Shown here in pieces: positions 23,646 to 32,111 of a stretch of 53,030 nucleotides of DNA; within the stretch, counting starts at the first letter, position 1, and every line of letters starts with the position of its first letter. Below the pieces are notes generated by a model. That model was not told where the DNA came from, searched no databases, and worked only from the letters and a program-made list of their open reading frames with translations. The position numbers and the translations under genes were made by a program. The DNA is from Akkermansia muciniphila (GTDB lineage: Bacteria > Verrucomicrobiota > Verrucomicrobiia > Verrucomicrobiales > Akkermansiaceae). The DNA is taken from NCBI GenBank assembly GCA_945901795.1, contig CAMDLP010000017.1:1-53030 (forward strand), given 5' to 3'.

Positions 23646-24047
23646 TTATAGAGGGTTAGCTGGATGAGGCAGGCTTGACGGAGAGGCTTTGGCCGTGGAG
23701 GCGCGTGATTGACCCGCGAGGTAGTTTTTCACTTGGTCAGTGAGCCAGACTTTTGCCATCGGACGGATGGCGGTCAAGGCGAGACCGAGCAGGGTGAGCG
23801 CCAACCCCCGGTGTTTTTTTTCCACAGCGCGTGGTTTGAGGCGGAAAAGCAAGCTGGCGGCGAGACCGGAAGCCAAGGAGCCCAAGACCCAGCCCGCCGG
23901 GTGGTCTTTCAGGGAGCCACGGATTCTAGCGGGAACGTCGAGCCGTTGTTTGAGCAAAACCACCTCGTCTCCCAAGCAGGAGCGGGCGGCTGCGCCAAGG
24001 CGGATCAGTCGTTGAATTTCTTGGTTTTTTGGAAGTTTTCGATCCAT
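23646..24047 (-). CDS. small envelope protein, YqjK-like position
   Basis: A 133-residue protein with a basic N-terminal half ('RSCLGDEVVLLKQRLDVPAR'), a hydrophobic helix at about 51-69 ('AGWVLGSLASGLAASLLFRL') and a second at 81-95 ('LALTLLGLALTAIRPM'). It ends in a Ser/Pro/Ala-rich tail. No domain is recognised. It overlaps the upstream DUF1469 gene by 43 nt and is third after a DUF883 gene, the arrangement of the yqjD-yqjE-yqjK operon of proteobacteria, so a role in membrane/ribosome stress is inferred only from position. Confidence 0.65.
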   Translation of the reverse strand: MDRKLPKNQEIQRLIRLGAAARSCLGDEVVLLKQRLDVPARIRGSLKDHPAGWVLGSLASGLAASLLFRLKPRAVEKKHRGLALTLLGLALTAIRPMAKVWLTDQVKNYLAGQSRASTAKASPSSLPHPANPL

Positions 24048-24451
24048 TCGCGGTCTTTTTTAAATTCAGCGCGGGTGACAGGAAATGCAGTGGCGGCAGA
24101 GGGTTTGGCCAAGCGGGCGAGGATGATTCCCGCCAGGAGGTGAATCACGGCGAAGCCGATGGCGACTTTGTCCCATGGACATTCGATCGACTTGGCGATC
24201 CATGAAACGCCTCCCGCCAGCAGGAGCGCCCATGCGAAGACGATACACCCGACGGCGGCGGCGAGCGACGAGCCCCGTCTGGCAGCTTCCTTGCCAGCTT
24301 CTTTCGCTTCCAACTCGACCAAGGTCAGCCGACTGGCAATCAAGGACATTAAGGCCTCGCGCCAATTGGCGGGGGGGAGATCCTGCGGCGGCGACTCCGG
24401 TTGTAAGGCTTCCTCGGGAGAAGTGGGCACGCTGTCAGATGAAAGACTCAT
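24005..24451 (-). CDS. phage-holin-superfamily III / DUF1469 (YqjE-like) membrane protein
   Basis: A 148-residue protein with two transmembrane helices at about 65-85 ('LAAAVGCIVFAWALLLAGGV') and 96-112 ('VAIGFAVIHLLAGIILAR'), separated by a short loop. A soluble helix upstream ('LMSLIASRLTLVELEAKEAG') matches the start of DUF1469/YqjE ('l..lL.sRleLl.lE...e'). Lies between a DUF883 gene and a small membrane protein gene on the same strand. YqjE function is unknown; the 'holin' label is a fold-level name only. Confidence 0.8.
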   Translation of the reverse strand: MSLSSDSVPTSPEEALQPESPPQDLPPANWREALMSLIASRLTLVELEAKEAGKEAARRGSSLAAAVGCIVFAWALLLAGGVSWIAKSIECPWDKVAIGFAVIHLLAGIILARLAKPSAATAFPVTRAEFKKDREWIENFQKTKKFND

Positions 24452-24491
24452 GAGACTGGAAGGAAACTCACCTAACGGGAGATGCTGTTTC

Positions 24492-24899
24492 TCAACGGCG
24501 AACGATCAGGCCGATCAGAAATCCGGCACCGAGGGCGCTCAAGACGCACTTGGTGGGATTTTGGCGGATGTAGTCTTCGGCCGTGACGTGCAGTTCCTTG
24601 GCTTTCACTCGGGTGTCCTGCCATTGTTCGGTGGCAGATTCCTTGAAATGAAGGGCTTTCTCCGTGGCGGTCGCCTTGAATTGGCTGGCCCGCTCGGCGG
24701 CGGTGTCGCGGAACTGTTGGGCGGATTCCACGGCGCGGTCTTTAAGCGCGGTGGCTTTTTCCTCGGCGGTGTGGACGAATTCGCGGGCTTTTTCGCCAGC
24801 GGCGGCGCGGAGATCATTGGCGGCCTGTGAGACCGATGGTGTCTGGGTGAAGCCTGCCTCCGGATCGAGGGTGTTAGCGGCTGAAAATGGATTGTTCAT
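24492..24899 (-). CDS. DUF883 family (YqjD/ElaB-like) ribosome/membrane-associated protein
   Basis: A 135-residue protein that is one long Ala/Lys/Glu/Gln-rich helix ('AANDLRAAAGEKAREFVHTA', 'AEEKATALKDRAVESAQQFR', 'DTAAERASQFKATATEKALH') with 11-residue-like repeats, ending in a short C-terminal anchor 'NPTKCVLSALGAGFLIGLIV' and basic RR. The pattern 'vr..P..svl.AaGvGfllGll..R' is the DUF883 signature. YqjD and ElaB tail-anchor to the inner membrane and bind stationary-phase ribosomes in E. coli. First gene of a three-gene minus-strand set. The repeats also resemble LEA proteins, but the C-terminal anchor decides for DUF883. Confidence 0.85.
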   Translation of the reverse strand: MNNPFSAANTLDPEAGFTQTPSVSQAANDLRAAAGEKAREFVHTAEEKATALKDRAVESAQQFRDTAAERASQFKATATEKALHFKESATEQWQDTRVKAKELHVTAEDYIRQNPTKCVLSALGAGFLIGLIVRR

Positions 24900-25005
24900 G
24901 GGGGTTGGTTGTGGTTTGCGGATGAAACTTCATGATTCACCCGCGTCGAGGAAAAACTAGCCCTTCCTGTTGGCGGGCGCAAGATGTGACTTGAAAAAAT
25001 GTCGA

Positions 25006-27486
25006 TCACTCGCCGTCGTCGATGACTTTGGCTTTCGGCGCTTCCAGCAGGATTTGTTTCTGGGGTTCCTGAGGAGCGGTGAACTTGAGATTTTCCCATT
25101 TGGGCTCTTTCAGCGGACCGGTTCCCCGGAATTGGAACAGTCCGGAAAACGGCCGCAGCGGCAGGGTGATCAGTCCGAGCAGGCCACGGGCGTTCATCCG
25201 CATGGTCATGTCGATGGTCCGCTCCTTGAGGTCGAGCGAGCCCTCGCCGGTGAAATTGAGCGAGGTGGTGGCAGTTTGGAAGTCGTTGCTGGTGAGGATG
25301 CCGTCCTGGATCTTGTAGGTGAAGAACGCGCTTTTCGCCCGTTGGAAGCCCGCTTTTTCGTCATTCAGCACGCCGCCGATCAGAGGGGTGAGCGGGCCGA
25401 ACATCGGGACGGAAAATAGCTCGGCTTTTTCCAGCGCGAGCAATCCCTCGCCCGCCATGGTTTCCACTTTGCCGTCGGTGAGGGAGAAATCGATCCGGCC
25501 GGTGACGTCGCCGGTGCCTTTCATCTGGAAGCCGTAGGTGGATGTCAGACCGGGGATCGACAGCTTGGTCCAGCTCAGCTCGCCCTTGAGTTTGCCTCCG
25601 CCGAGATACTCGAAATTTCCGGCCACCGGTCCGTCAAAGGCGTCGAGCTCCAGGTTGGTGACGCTGGTTCGCTCGCCACGGATGGCGACTTGTGCGGAGG
25701 GGCGTCCGAGGGTGAGGTTCTCGCCGAGAAACTGATAGTCCGCCGGATGGTCGGAACTGAAGGATACGTCCAGCGCGGTGCGCCCTTGCGGGGTGACGTC
25801 CACCACGCCGGAGCCCTTGAGATCTGGCGGTTGGTGGAAGCGGTATTGTTCGAGGGTGTCCGCCACCTTCGGCGCGAAAAGCCGGACCATCGGCGCGGCC
25901 CAGATGGCGCCGCGCACGTCCTCGACCTCCACAACCTTGTTGGGCGCGTCGTAGCGAATGCGGCCCACCTTGGCGGTGCCTTCCTCAGCCCCGTTGAAGG
26001 CTTTGTGCAGGGCGTAATTCGAGTAATTGAAAACCACCGTGCCATCGTGGAAATCCAGTTCGTTGTGATTGAGCGAGAACTTGCACGCCGCCGAGTTCAC
26101 CGGCACTCCCTTGTAGTTCAGGTTCTTCACCGCGCCGCTTCCGGTGTAGGCCCACGCGAATTTGTTAGTCAAATCAAAGCCTCCTTCCAGCCTGACATCG
26201 ACCGTCGCGCCCTCGCGTTCGGAGAAATCATTGAGGACGATCTCCAGCGGCTGCTTCACGAAGAACGGTCGATAGACCGGCACCGGCAGGGTGCTGTGAA
26301 GCTCTAACCGGACCAGCGGCCATTCGATCATCGCCTTTCCCTTGGCCTCGCCGTCCCGCCGGATCAGCCGCAGATCTCGCAGAAACAGATCTCCGTCCCG
26401 CCACGAGAATGCGCCTTCCACGGCATCGAACGGCATTCCCCGCAGCGTCACCGATTCGCAGCGGGCGTGGCCGGTTAGCTTGATCTGTGGTACGTTTTTT
26501 TCATTCAGTCGGAATTCCCCCTCGGCTTCCAACCGTTGTTTTCCGCGGATCGAAACGTCGTGAAGCGCTGGCAGCCCGAGCCATGCGGTGAGGAGTTGCG
26601 GAACCTCCAGCGAGGAGGACACATCGAAGCGGCCCTCGCGGTCTCGCAGGTTATAGTCGATGTGTCCCTCGAACACCCCGCGTGAGTCGGTCGCGCGGAG
26701 TGAAGTGACGGTGAGCACGTCGCCGGCCATGTCCGCCTGAGCGGTGACCTCGTCGAGCACGTGGCCGTTTTTCTCCATGGCGGTGATCCGCAAGCTGATT
26801 TTCGCGGTGATCGAGGAGTGGTCGTTGATGTCGCCCTCGGCGGTGATTTGCAGGGCGGGAGCGTGAGTTCTATCAAAATTCCATTTCTCCAGCTCGTGGA
26901 TCACTTGTGCGAGCAGGATCCGCCTTTTGCCCATATTCGACTCGTCGGTCGCCTGGTTTCGCTGTTGCTGATAGCCGATGAGGCGGGCGTTGAGGGTGAC
27001 GTCGATTCCCGCGATTTTGCCATGGGCGTCGCGGATTTCCAGACGCCGGTCCCCTGGCATGAAGACGGTCCCGTTGGCGTCGGTGAGGTCGAGGGTTTCG
27101 GATTCGGGATCGCTCGAGTCCACGGCGAGGGTGAGTCTGGCGTCATCGAGCTGGAGCTTTTTGAGTTGGATGATGCCGCGGGCGAGTTTGGTGTTGTCGA
27201 AGCTGAGGATGACGCGTTCCAGCCGGGAAATTTCTCGCAGGTATTCGGGTTCGGAATAGACCCTGACGTCGGTGGCGATGATTCCGCGCAGGACGACGTA
27301 GCGCAAACCGCCGATTTTGAGATGCACTCCCTGTTTTGCGACTTCACGTTCGATGGCGGCGCGCCACGGCTCCGGCAGACCGGTATCATTCGCCCACCAT
27401 AGGACGCCGATGACTCCCAGCACCGCCGAAAAGATCAGCAGGAATGCGAGAGTGCGCAGGTTCCGGGTGAGGTGGAGGCGATACAT
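25006..27486 (-). CDS. AsmA-like (DUF3971/YhdP-type) envelope protein
   Basis: An 826-residue protein with one N-terminal membrane anchor at about 12-31 ('LAFLLIFSAVLGVIGVLWWA') and a long beta-strand-rich periplasmic region typical of AsmA-family lipid-transfer proteins. Strand repeats such as 'LKIGGLRYVVLRGIIATDVR' appear early, and the C-terminal AsmA_2-like domain contains 'ALEKAELFSVPMFGPLTPLI' and 'RGLLGLITLPLRPFSGLFQF' with 'FRGTGPLKEPKW'. Members of this family (YhdP, TamB, AsmA) are proposed to move phospholipids to the outer membrane. It is upstream of the DUF883 set by 106 bp. Specific role inferred from family only. Confidence 0.82.
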   Translation of the reverse strand: MYRLHLTRNLRTLAFLLIFSAVLGVIGVLWWANDTGLPEPWRAAIEREVAKQGVHLKIGGLRYVVLRGIIATDVRVYSEPEYLREISRLERVILSFDNTKLARGIIQLKKLQLDDARLTLAVDSSDPESETLDLTDANGTVFMPGDRRLEIRDAHGKIAGIDVTLNARLIGYQQQRNQATDESNMGKRRILLAQVIHELEKWNFDRTHAPALQITAEGDINDHSSITAKISLRITAMEKNGHVLDEVTAQADMAGDVLTVTSLRATDSRGVFEGHIDYNLRDREGRFDVSSSLEVPQLLTAWLGLPALHDVSIRGKQRLEAEGEFRLNEKNVPQIKLTGHARCESVTLRGMPFDAVEGAFSWRDGDLFLRDLRLIRRDGEAKGKAMIEWPLVRLELHSTLPVPVYRPFFVKQPLEIVLNDFSEREGATVDVRLEGGFDLTNKFAWAYTGSGAVKNLNYKGVPVNSAACKFSLNHNELDFHDGTVVFNYSNYALHKAFNGAEEGTAKVGRIRYDAPNKVVEVEDVRGAIWAAPMVRLFAPKVADTLEQYRFHQPPDLKGSGVVDVTPQGRTALDVSFSSDHPADYQFLGENLTLGRPSAQVAIRGERTSVTNLELDAFDGPVAGNFEYLGGGKLKGELSWTKLSIPGLTSTYGFQMKGTGDVTGRIDFSLTDGKVETMAGEGLLALEKAELFSVPMFGPLTPLIGGVLNDEKAGFQRAKSAFFTYKIQDGILTSNDFQTATTSLNFTGEGSLDLKERTIDMTMRMNARGLLGLITLPLRPFSGLFQFRGTGPLKEPKWENLKFTAPQEPQKQILLEAPKAKVIDDGE

Positions 27487-27531
27487 GCGGAATTTCGGCG
27501 GAGCCTAGGGCCGCGGATTTGGAAAAGCAAC

Positions 27532-28245
27532 TCAGGGCACCAAACCTGCCTCGCGGAATGAATAATAGGCTGCCCGTCCCGGCGATGGTCGGCCGATGAT
27601 GACGTGATCGAGGAAGCAAACTTGCATCAGTTTCGCCGCCTCCACGATCCGCCGCGTGATGAGTTCATCGGCGCGGCTGGGGCTGGGATCGCCCGATGGG
27701 TGGTTGTGAATCAAAATAAATCCGTAAGCGCCGCGGGTGATCACCGGCCGCAGAATTTCCCGCGGATGCGCGCTCGAATCGTTGACTGTGCCGACCGAGA
27801 CGACTGTGGTCGCCACATGCCGCAAGCGCGAGTCGAGCACCGCCACCATGACTTGTTCCTGGGATAAATGCCGGAGCTGCGGCCCGAAAAAATTGTGGAT
27901 CAACTCCGGTGTCTCTAGCGAAACATCCCGCAGTTGCTCGCGGGCCACGCGGGTCCCGAGTTCGAAGGCCGCCGCGAGTTTGGAGGCTTTTGCCAGGCCC
28001 AGACCTTTGATTTTCGACAACTCGGCGACCGGCAAACCGCCGAGCGCGGCCATCGATCCGTATTTGGCGATCAACTCCCGCCCGATTTCGATCGCGCTGC
28101 GCCCTTTCATTCCGGTGGCAATGAACAACGCCATCAACTCGGCATTATCGAGGGCGGCGGGCCCGAGCGCCGCGAGTTTTTCCCGTGGCCGCTGGTCGTA
28201 TGGCATGTCTTGGATGCGCGAACTCAGCGGGTCGGGATCGTTCAT
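27532..28245 (-). CDS. radC: RadC/MPN(+) JAB-domain protein
   Basis: A 237-residue RadC-family protein. An N-terminal helix-hairpin-helix-like part ('SRIQDMPYDQRPREKLAALG', 'LSKIKGLGLAKASKLAAAFE') precedes the JAB/MPN domain with the metalloprotease motif 'GFILIHNHPSGDPSPSRADE' (HxHP...D) and an upstream Glu region 'EQVMVAVLDSRLRHV'. Despite the name, members are not proven repair enzymes. It is divergent from the DCC gene, with 87 bp between the start codons, and only 45 bp from the AsmA-like gene. Confidence 0.93.
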   Translation of the reverse strand: MNDPDPLSSRIQDMPYDQRPREKLAALGPAALDNAELMALFIATGMKGRSAIEIGRELIAKYGSMAALGGLPVAELSKIKGLGLAKASKLAAAFELGTRVAREQLRDVSLETPELIHNFFGPQLRHLSQEQVMVAVLDSRLRHVATTVVSVGTVNDSSAHPREILRPVITRGAYGFILIHNHPSGDPSPSRADELITRRIVEAAKLMQVCFLDHVIIGRPSPGRAAYYSFREAGLVP

Positions 28246-28332
28246 TTGAACAAGCTAACGAATCGGCCCGGCTTGGCAAGGAATAGAAATCCCGCGTTGA
28301 TTTTTCCGGCGACGGGCGATTAGGCTCCCCGC

Positions 28333-28731
28333 ATGGGCTGGGTGCTTTTTTTCGACGGTGACTGCGCGTTCTGCTCGGCGTCGGTGCGGCGGGTTGTTCG
28401 TTTCGACAGGCACCGGCGTATCGCCTTCGCGCCCTTGCAGGGGGAATTTGCCTCTGAAATGGGATTCACCAAATACGCGGACGAAGCCGGCGGCACGATG
28501 GTCCTCCTCCGCGAATCCGACGGCCAAGTCTTCCTGCATGGCGACGCCTTGATCGAGCTCGCCCGCGCGCTCGGTGGCGCGTGGCGGATTTTCACGATCG
28601 CCCGCTTCATCCCGAAGCCGCTGCGCGACGCGGTCTATCAGTGGGTGGCGGACAATCGTCACCGGATCATGGGACGGGCGGATTACTGCCTGCTTCCCGA
28701 TTCAGAATTGCTGAAACGGCTGCGCGAATAA
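28333..28731 (+). CDS. DCC-family thiol-disulfide oxidoreductase (DUF393/YuxK)
   Basis: A 132-residue DUF393 protein. The N-terminal signature 'VLFFDGDCAFCSASVRRVVR' carries the D-x-x-C-x-x-C motif; 'FAPLQGEFASEMGF', 'VFLHGDALIELARALGGAWR' and 'IPKPLRDAVYQWVADNRHRI' complete the family pattern. It has a thioredoxin-like fold; the redox substrate is unknown. Single gene, divergent from radC. Confidence 0.93.
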   Translation: MGWVLFFDGDCAFCSASVRRVVRFDRHRRIAFAPLQGEFASEMGFTKYADEAGGTMVLLRESDGQVFLHGDALIELARALGGAWRIFTIARFIPKPLRDAVYQWVADNRHRIMGRADYCLLPDSELLKRLRE

Positions 28732-28771
28732 AATGCCGGTGGCTGGCGGATGATTCCCTTGCGGAGCGTGG

Positions 28772-30115
28772 CTACTCGAAAAACCGTTTCAAAGTCCGCT
28801 GCTCGGCGGGATCAAGCGCGTCGCGCCAGACGCGGTCGCCGCCCTTGCCGGTGGCCTCGGTGTTTCCGCCTTGGGAAATTCCCGACGGGGAATGATCCAT
28901 CTCGTGCTCGCCGTCCTGCAGTTCCAGCAAATCACCGGGGGTGGCCTGCGAAAGATCCTTGGCTTCGAGGCCGGTTAGCTCGCCGGTTTCGAGCGGGTCC
29001 TTCTCCGCACCGAGCACGCCGGGCGAGTGGCCCGGGCCGCGATCGACCCCGCCTTTGCCGGGACCTTCGCCCTTTTCTTCTCCTTCGCCTTCTCCCTCAC
29101 CCTCGCCGGCGAGCAGTTCATCCGACCAATCCTCGCCTTCACCCTCGCCCTTGCCGTTTTTCATGGCCTCGGAGTGCTTCTTCAAATTTTCACGAAGCTG
29201 TTCGATCTGCTCGGGCGTGAGCTTGGCCATGTCTTTCAAATCGAGTTGTTTCATCTGTTCGAGCAGCGCGGGGTTCGGCTTCATCGCGCCGTTTTGAAGT
29301 CCCTGGAGCGCCTGGTCGAATTCCTCCATCAGCCGGTTTCTCTCGGCCTGGTTAGAGGCTCCGGCGTTTTTTTCGAGAGTCGCAAGCGCCTTGTCCGCGC
29401 GGCCGAGTTCGCGCTCGACGCGCTCGGCCTCGGCGCGGTGGGATTTCTTCAAGGAGTCGGTGGCTTCAAGCGACGAGTGGCTGAACCACTGCTCCTCTTC
29501 CTGCGATTTCAGCTCGTCGAGATTCTTGCGCGTTTCTTCGAGATATTTCTCATCGACGACCTCTTCCTTGGTGAGTTGGTCGAGCTCGGCGCTGAGTTGT
29601 TTCCAGGCTTGGGGCTGTTCCGGCGGCCCCGCAGGATTGAGGCTGCGCGCCGTGATGGGAATCAACAAGCCCGCGGCTAACATGACCAGCGCGCCGAGCG
29701 GCGGGATCAGCAGGCGTGGCCACTGCCAGGCCAGCCCCGCATCGATCCGCTCGACCGGTGTCGGCCACGGGGCGACGCCCGCACTGGCGGCGGAGAGGGA
29801 GTTTCTCAAGCGCATGGCGGCCTCGATCCTAACAAGCGATTGTTCGGGGCGCTCGAATTTCCGTGCCGCCCACGCCCGGCAGCCGAGTGCCAATACGGCG
29901 ATCACGCCGCTGGTGGAGGCCGCCAGCATCCAAGGCTCGATGTGTGGAAAGGCGCGCCTCACGACCAGCAGCGCCACGGCACCGCTAACGGCGACGACGA
30001 GCAGGGGAGCCGAGAGGGTTTCCAGCCACCAGGCGAAATTCACCTTGCGCGACACCTGCTTGGCGGTGGCCAGCCAGTGATCGCGGTTGGAACTTGCCGG
30101 GCTTGAACTCATCAC
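28772..30115 (-). CDS. DUF4175-like membrane-anchored coiled-coil protein
   Basis: A 447-residue protein with two or three N-terminal membrane helices (about 35-52 'LLVVAVSGAVALLVVRR', 62-82, 137-155 'LIPPLGALVMLAAGLLIPIT'), then a long charged coiled coil (about 165-310) and a Gly/Glu repeat stretch ('GKGEGEGEDWSDELLAGEGE' and following GEGEGEE), ending in a conserved-looking 'VWRDALDPAEQRTLKRFFE'. This architecture matches DUF4175-type proteins that accompany MoxR-BatA-type clusters in Bacteroidota/Verrucomicrobiota. No such cluster is in the window, so it stands alone. Function unknown. Confidence 0.65.
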   Translation of the reverse strand: MMSSSPASSNRDHWLATAKQVSRKVNFAWWLETLSAPLLVVAVSGAVALLVVRRAFPHIEPWMLAASTSGVIAVLALGCRAWAARKFERPEQSLVRIEAAMRLRNSLSAASAGVAPWPTPVERIDAGLAWQWPRLLIPPLGALVMLAAGLLIPITARSLNPAGPPEQPQAWKQLSAELDQLTKEEVVDEKYLEETRKNLDELKSQEEEQWFSHSSLEATDSLKKSHRAEAERVERELGRADKALATLEKNAGASNQAERNRLMEEFDQALQGLQNGAMKPNPALLEQMKQLDLKDMAKLTPEQIEQLRENLKKHSEAMKNGKGEGEGEDWSDELLAGEGEGEGEGEEKGEGPGKGGVDRGPGHSPGVLGAEKDPLETGELTGLEAKDLSQATPGDLLELQDGEHEMDHSPSGISQGGNTEATGKGGDRVWRDALDPAEQRTLKRFFE

Positions 30116-30164
30116 CGGGAAGGTAGGGGGATTCGTGGGGGAATGCGACGGGAAATTCGCATGA

Positions 30165-30202
30165 AAAAACCTCCTCCCGCCGGGTGGGGCGGAAGGAGGT
30201 TG
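30165..30202 (-). terminator. intrinsic terminator of the HiPIP gene
   Basis: Read on the minus strand, a 14-bp stem (arms 30189-30202 and 30169-30182, one G-T pair, 6-nt loop) is followed directly by TTTTTT. It lies 22 bp beyond the HiPIP stop. Confidence 0.85.
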
Positions 30203-30224
30203 GAAATAAAAGGGTCGGGCTGAA

Positions 30225-30563
30225 TTACGGTTTCACCGATTCCGGCTTTTTCGCATAGACCGAGCACCAGCCGGTTGCGGTGACAAGCTTGCCTCCGAAG
30301 GGGATGCAAGGGCCGCTGGCTTCACCGGGTTTCCCCTGATAGAGCGCGCAGTTGTCGCAGCGCTGCTCGGGCTTGTGCAGCGGGTATTTCGCCGCGTCCA
30401 CCTTGGTGGTGTCTTTCTTGTAACCGAGCACCGTCGCGACGGGATCGCTCTCCTCAAGCTTGACCGGAGGAGGCGGTGTTTGGGCGAAGGCACGGCTGCA
30501 CAAGAGGGCGGGCATTCCGGCGGTGGCTACGAGGCGAGTCAGGAATCGGCGACGGGTGTTCAT
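30225..30563 (-). CDS. high-potential iron-sulfur protein, Tat-exported
   Basis: A 112-residue HiPIP precursor. The twin-arginine signal 'MNTRRRFLTRLVATAGMPAL' ends near 'SRAFAQ'. The mature part has four cysteines spaced C-x2-C-x13-C-x13-C ('RCDNCALYQGK', 'SGPCIPFGGK', 'ATGWCSVYAK'), the standard binding pattern for its [4Fe-4S] cluster, with the 'G.C..F.gk.V...GWC' core. HiPIPs are periplasmic single-electron carriers, best known between bc1-type complexes and oxidases or reaction centres. Monocistronic, followed by a strong terminator. Its electron partners are not in the window. Confidence 0.93.
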   Translation of the reverse strand: MNTRRRFLTRLVATAGMPALLCSRAFAQTPPPPVKLEESDPVATVLGYKKDTTKVDAAKYPLHKPEQRCDNCALYQGKPGEASGPCIPFGGKLVTATGWCSVYAKKPESVKP

Positions 30564-30659
30564 AGGAATTGGATAGATTGTTTATTGGACAGCGCGAAAA
30601 TATCCGGACATCGGGCAACGATGCAACGCCTTGTTTTGAGAATTTCACCGCGATTTTAA

Positions 30660-31319
30660 TCACGTCCAAGTGATCGCCCTGCCGAGAGTCTCGACGACCT
30701 GGTCCGCGCCGTGGGCCGCAAGCTGCGCGGAGGAAAACTGGCCGGTCGCCACCGCCAGACAGCGGGCCCCGATGGCATGCGCGCAGGCGATGTCTTTGGG
30801 AGTGTCGCCGATGACCCAGGTTTCCGCGGCGGTGAAATTCCTGCCCGCGTGGCGGGCGGCGCGCTCGAGGGCGATCGGGCCGAGCCGGTTGCGGTCCGCG
30901 TGGTCGCAGCCGTAGGCACCGAAAGGGAAATGGCCGGCCAGCCCGAAGTGACGCGTTTTCGCCGCCGCGCCGGCCGCCGTGTTCCCGGTGAGGAGTCCGA
31001 CGGTCGCGTCCGGATGCTCGGATAGTCCGGCGAGCAATTCCGGCACGCCGTCGAGAACGCGGCCGGGAAATCCGCCGTGGCGCAGGTTCCATTCCAGCCG
31101 CCCGTGATAGACTTCGAAGTATGCATCGATCCGTTCCCGTGTCGGCTCGATTTCGAAATGGGCGTGAATGTTAGAGACGATGCCCAGATCCGTGCTGCCC
31201 GCCAGATCGAGCGGTGGACCGTCGTGGCCGAAAACTTCGCGGGTCGCCTCTTTCAAGGCGGTCATTCCCGCGCCGCCGGTGTCCACCAGCGTGCCGTCGA
31301 TGTCGAAGAGATAGAGCAT
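30660..31319 (-). CDS. HAD-superfamily hydrolase, phosphoglycolate-phosphatase-like
   Basis: A 219-residue haloacid-dehalogenase-type phosphatase. Motif I is 'LYLFDIDGTLVDTGGAG' (nucleophile Asp6 and acid Asp8), motif II 'TVGLLTGNTAAGAAAK', motif III/IV 'NRLGPIALERAARHAGR' and 'TWVIGDTPKDIACAHAIGAR'. A helical cap (about 20-85) makes it subclass I. Substrate is a small phosphate ester; Gph-like activity is plausible but not provable. It follows infC by 50 bp with an intrinsic terminator between, so it is probably separately expressed. Confidence 0.88.
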   Translation of the reverse strand: MLYLFDIDGTLVDTGGAGMTALKEATREVFGHDGPPLDLAGSTDLGIVSNIHAHFEIEPTRERIDAYFEVYHGRLEWNLRHGGFPGRVLDGVPELLAGLSEHPDATVGLLTGNTAAGAAAKTRHFGLAGHFPFGAYGCDHADRNRLGPIALERAARHAGRNFTAAETWVIGDTPKDIACAHAIGARCLAVATGQFSSAQLAAHGADQVVETLGRAITWT

Positions 31320-31355
31320 AAAAAACGTGGCGGCGGATTGAAACCCGCCGCCACG
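31320..31355 (-). terminator. intrinsic terminator of infC
   Basis: On the minus strand an 11-bp GC-rich stem (arms 31345-31355 and 31326-31336, CGTGGCGGCGG paired) is followed by a run of T that reaches into the start codon of the HAD gene. It lies 14 bp beyond the infC stop. Confidence 0.85.
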
Positions 31356-31369
31356 ATTGGATTGAAAAA

Positions 31370-32098
31370 TCAGGACTTGGACGCCTCTTCCTCGATTTGC
31401 GCGGAGGCTTCAGGAGTCTCGTCGGAAACCTCGTCAGGCACTTCGTCCGGGACGAAATCATCCTCCGGGATTTCCTCGTCGTGGCCTTCTTCGTTCTCGA
31501 AATCGTCTTCCTCCATCAGTTCGCCATGGAACAGGTGGAACCTGCGCTTGCGCTGGTGGGCGGGAAGCGGGGAGAGGATCATCGCCACGGCGCGGCCGTT
31601 GAGACGCGGGGGTTGGTCCACTTGCGCCATCGACTTGAGGTCCTCGATGATCCGGTTGAGCACCACGAAACCGAGGTCCTTGTGGGCGTTTTCACGACCG
31701 CGGAACTGCAGCACGAAGCGGCACTTGTGGTTGGTGTCGAGGAATCCCTCTGCCCGGCCGAGCTTGATGTTATAGTCGTGTTGCCCGGTGCCGACGCGGA
31801 ATTTCACTTCCTTCATGCGGGTGGCGCTCTTGGACTTTTGCTTCTTCAGCTTGGCCTGCTCGTATTTGTATTTCCCGTAATCGACGATTTTGCAGACCGG
31901 TGGGTCCACTTGGCCGGCGATCTCGACGAGGTCGAGTCCGAGCGATTGGGCTTTGGCGAGCGCTTCGCGTGAACTCATCACGCCGAGTTGATCGCCGTTG
32001 GCCATGACGACACGGACTTTCGGGGCGCGGATTCGGTCGTTGATCCGCGTCATGTCGCGGAAACGACCCCTGTTTGGATCTCTTTGTGGCTTAGCGAT
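31370..32098 (-). CDS. infC: translation initiation factor IF-3
   Basis: A 242-residue IF-3 if started at the ATC at 32098. The N-terminal domain 'RINDRIRAPKVRVVMANGDQ' and 'LVEIAGQVDPPVCKIVDYGK', linker 'YKYEQAKLKKQKSKSATRMK' and C-terminal domain 'EVKFRVGTGQHDYNIKLGRA' are canonical. IF-3 proof-reads the start codon on the 30S subunit. The ATC is preceded by GGAGGA with 7 nt spacing, while the longer frame from 32149 has no obvious site and the internal ATG at 32053 would remove residues before the fold. Infrequent AUU/AUC starts in infC are known for autocontrol in E. coli. A C-terminal acidic extension of about 50 residues (Glu/Asp rich) is unusual. rpmI/rplT do not follow. Confidence 0.93.
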   Translation of the reverse strand: MAKPQRDPNRGRFRDMTRINDRIRAPKVRVVMANGDQLGVMSSREALAKAQSLGLDLVEIAGQVDPPVCKIVDYGKYKYEQAKLKKQKSKSATRMKEVKFRVGTGQHDYNIKLGRAEGFLDTNHKCRFVLQFRGRENAHKDLGFVVLNRIIEDLKSMAQVDQPPRLNGRAVAMILSPLPAHQRKRRFHLFHGELMEEDDFENEEGHDEEIPEDDFVPDEVPDEVSDETPEASAQIEEEASKS

Positions 32099-32111
32099 GG
32101 TTTTGTCCTCC
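32096..32111 (-). promoter_or_regulatory. infC ribosome-binding site and AUC start codon
   Basis: On the minus strand GGAGGA (32111-32106) is followed by 7 nt and ATC (32098-32096), in frame with IF-3 and giving ATC-GCT-AAG-CCA. This is the only well-placed ribosome-binding site in front of the IF-3 fold. A non-AUG start permits IF-3 to repress its own synthesis, as shown for E. coli infC with AUU. Confidence 0.65.

Noticed and set aside
24492-24899. LEA/desiccation protein instead of DUF883
   Set aside because: The helical repeat looks LEA-like, but the C-terminal hydrophobic anchor and basic end match DUF883 and the neighbours fit the yqjDE order.
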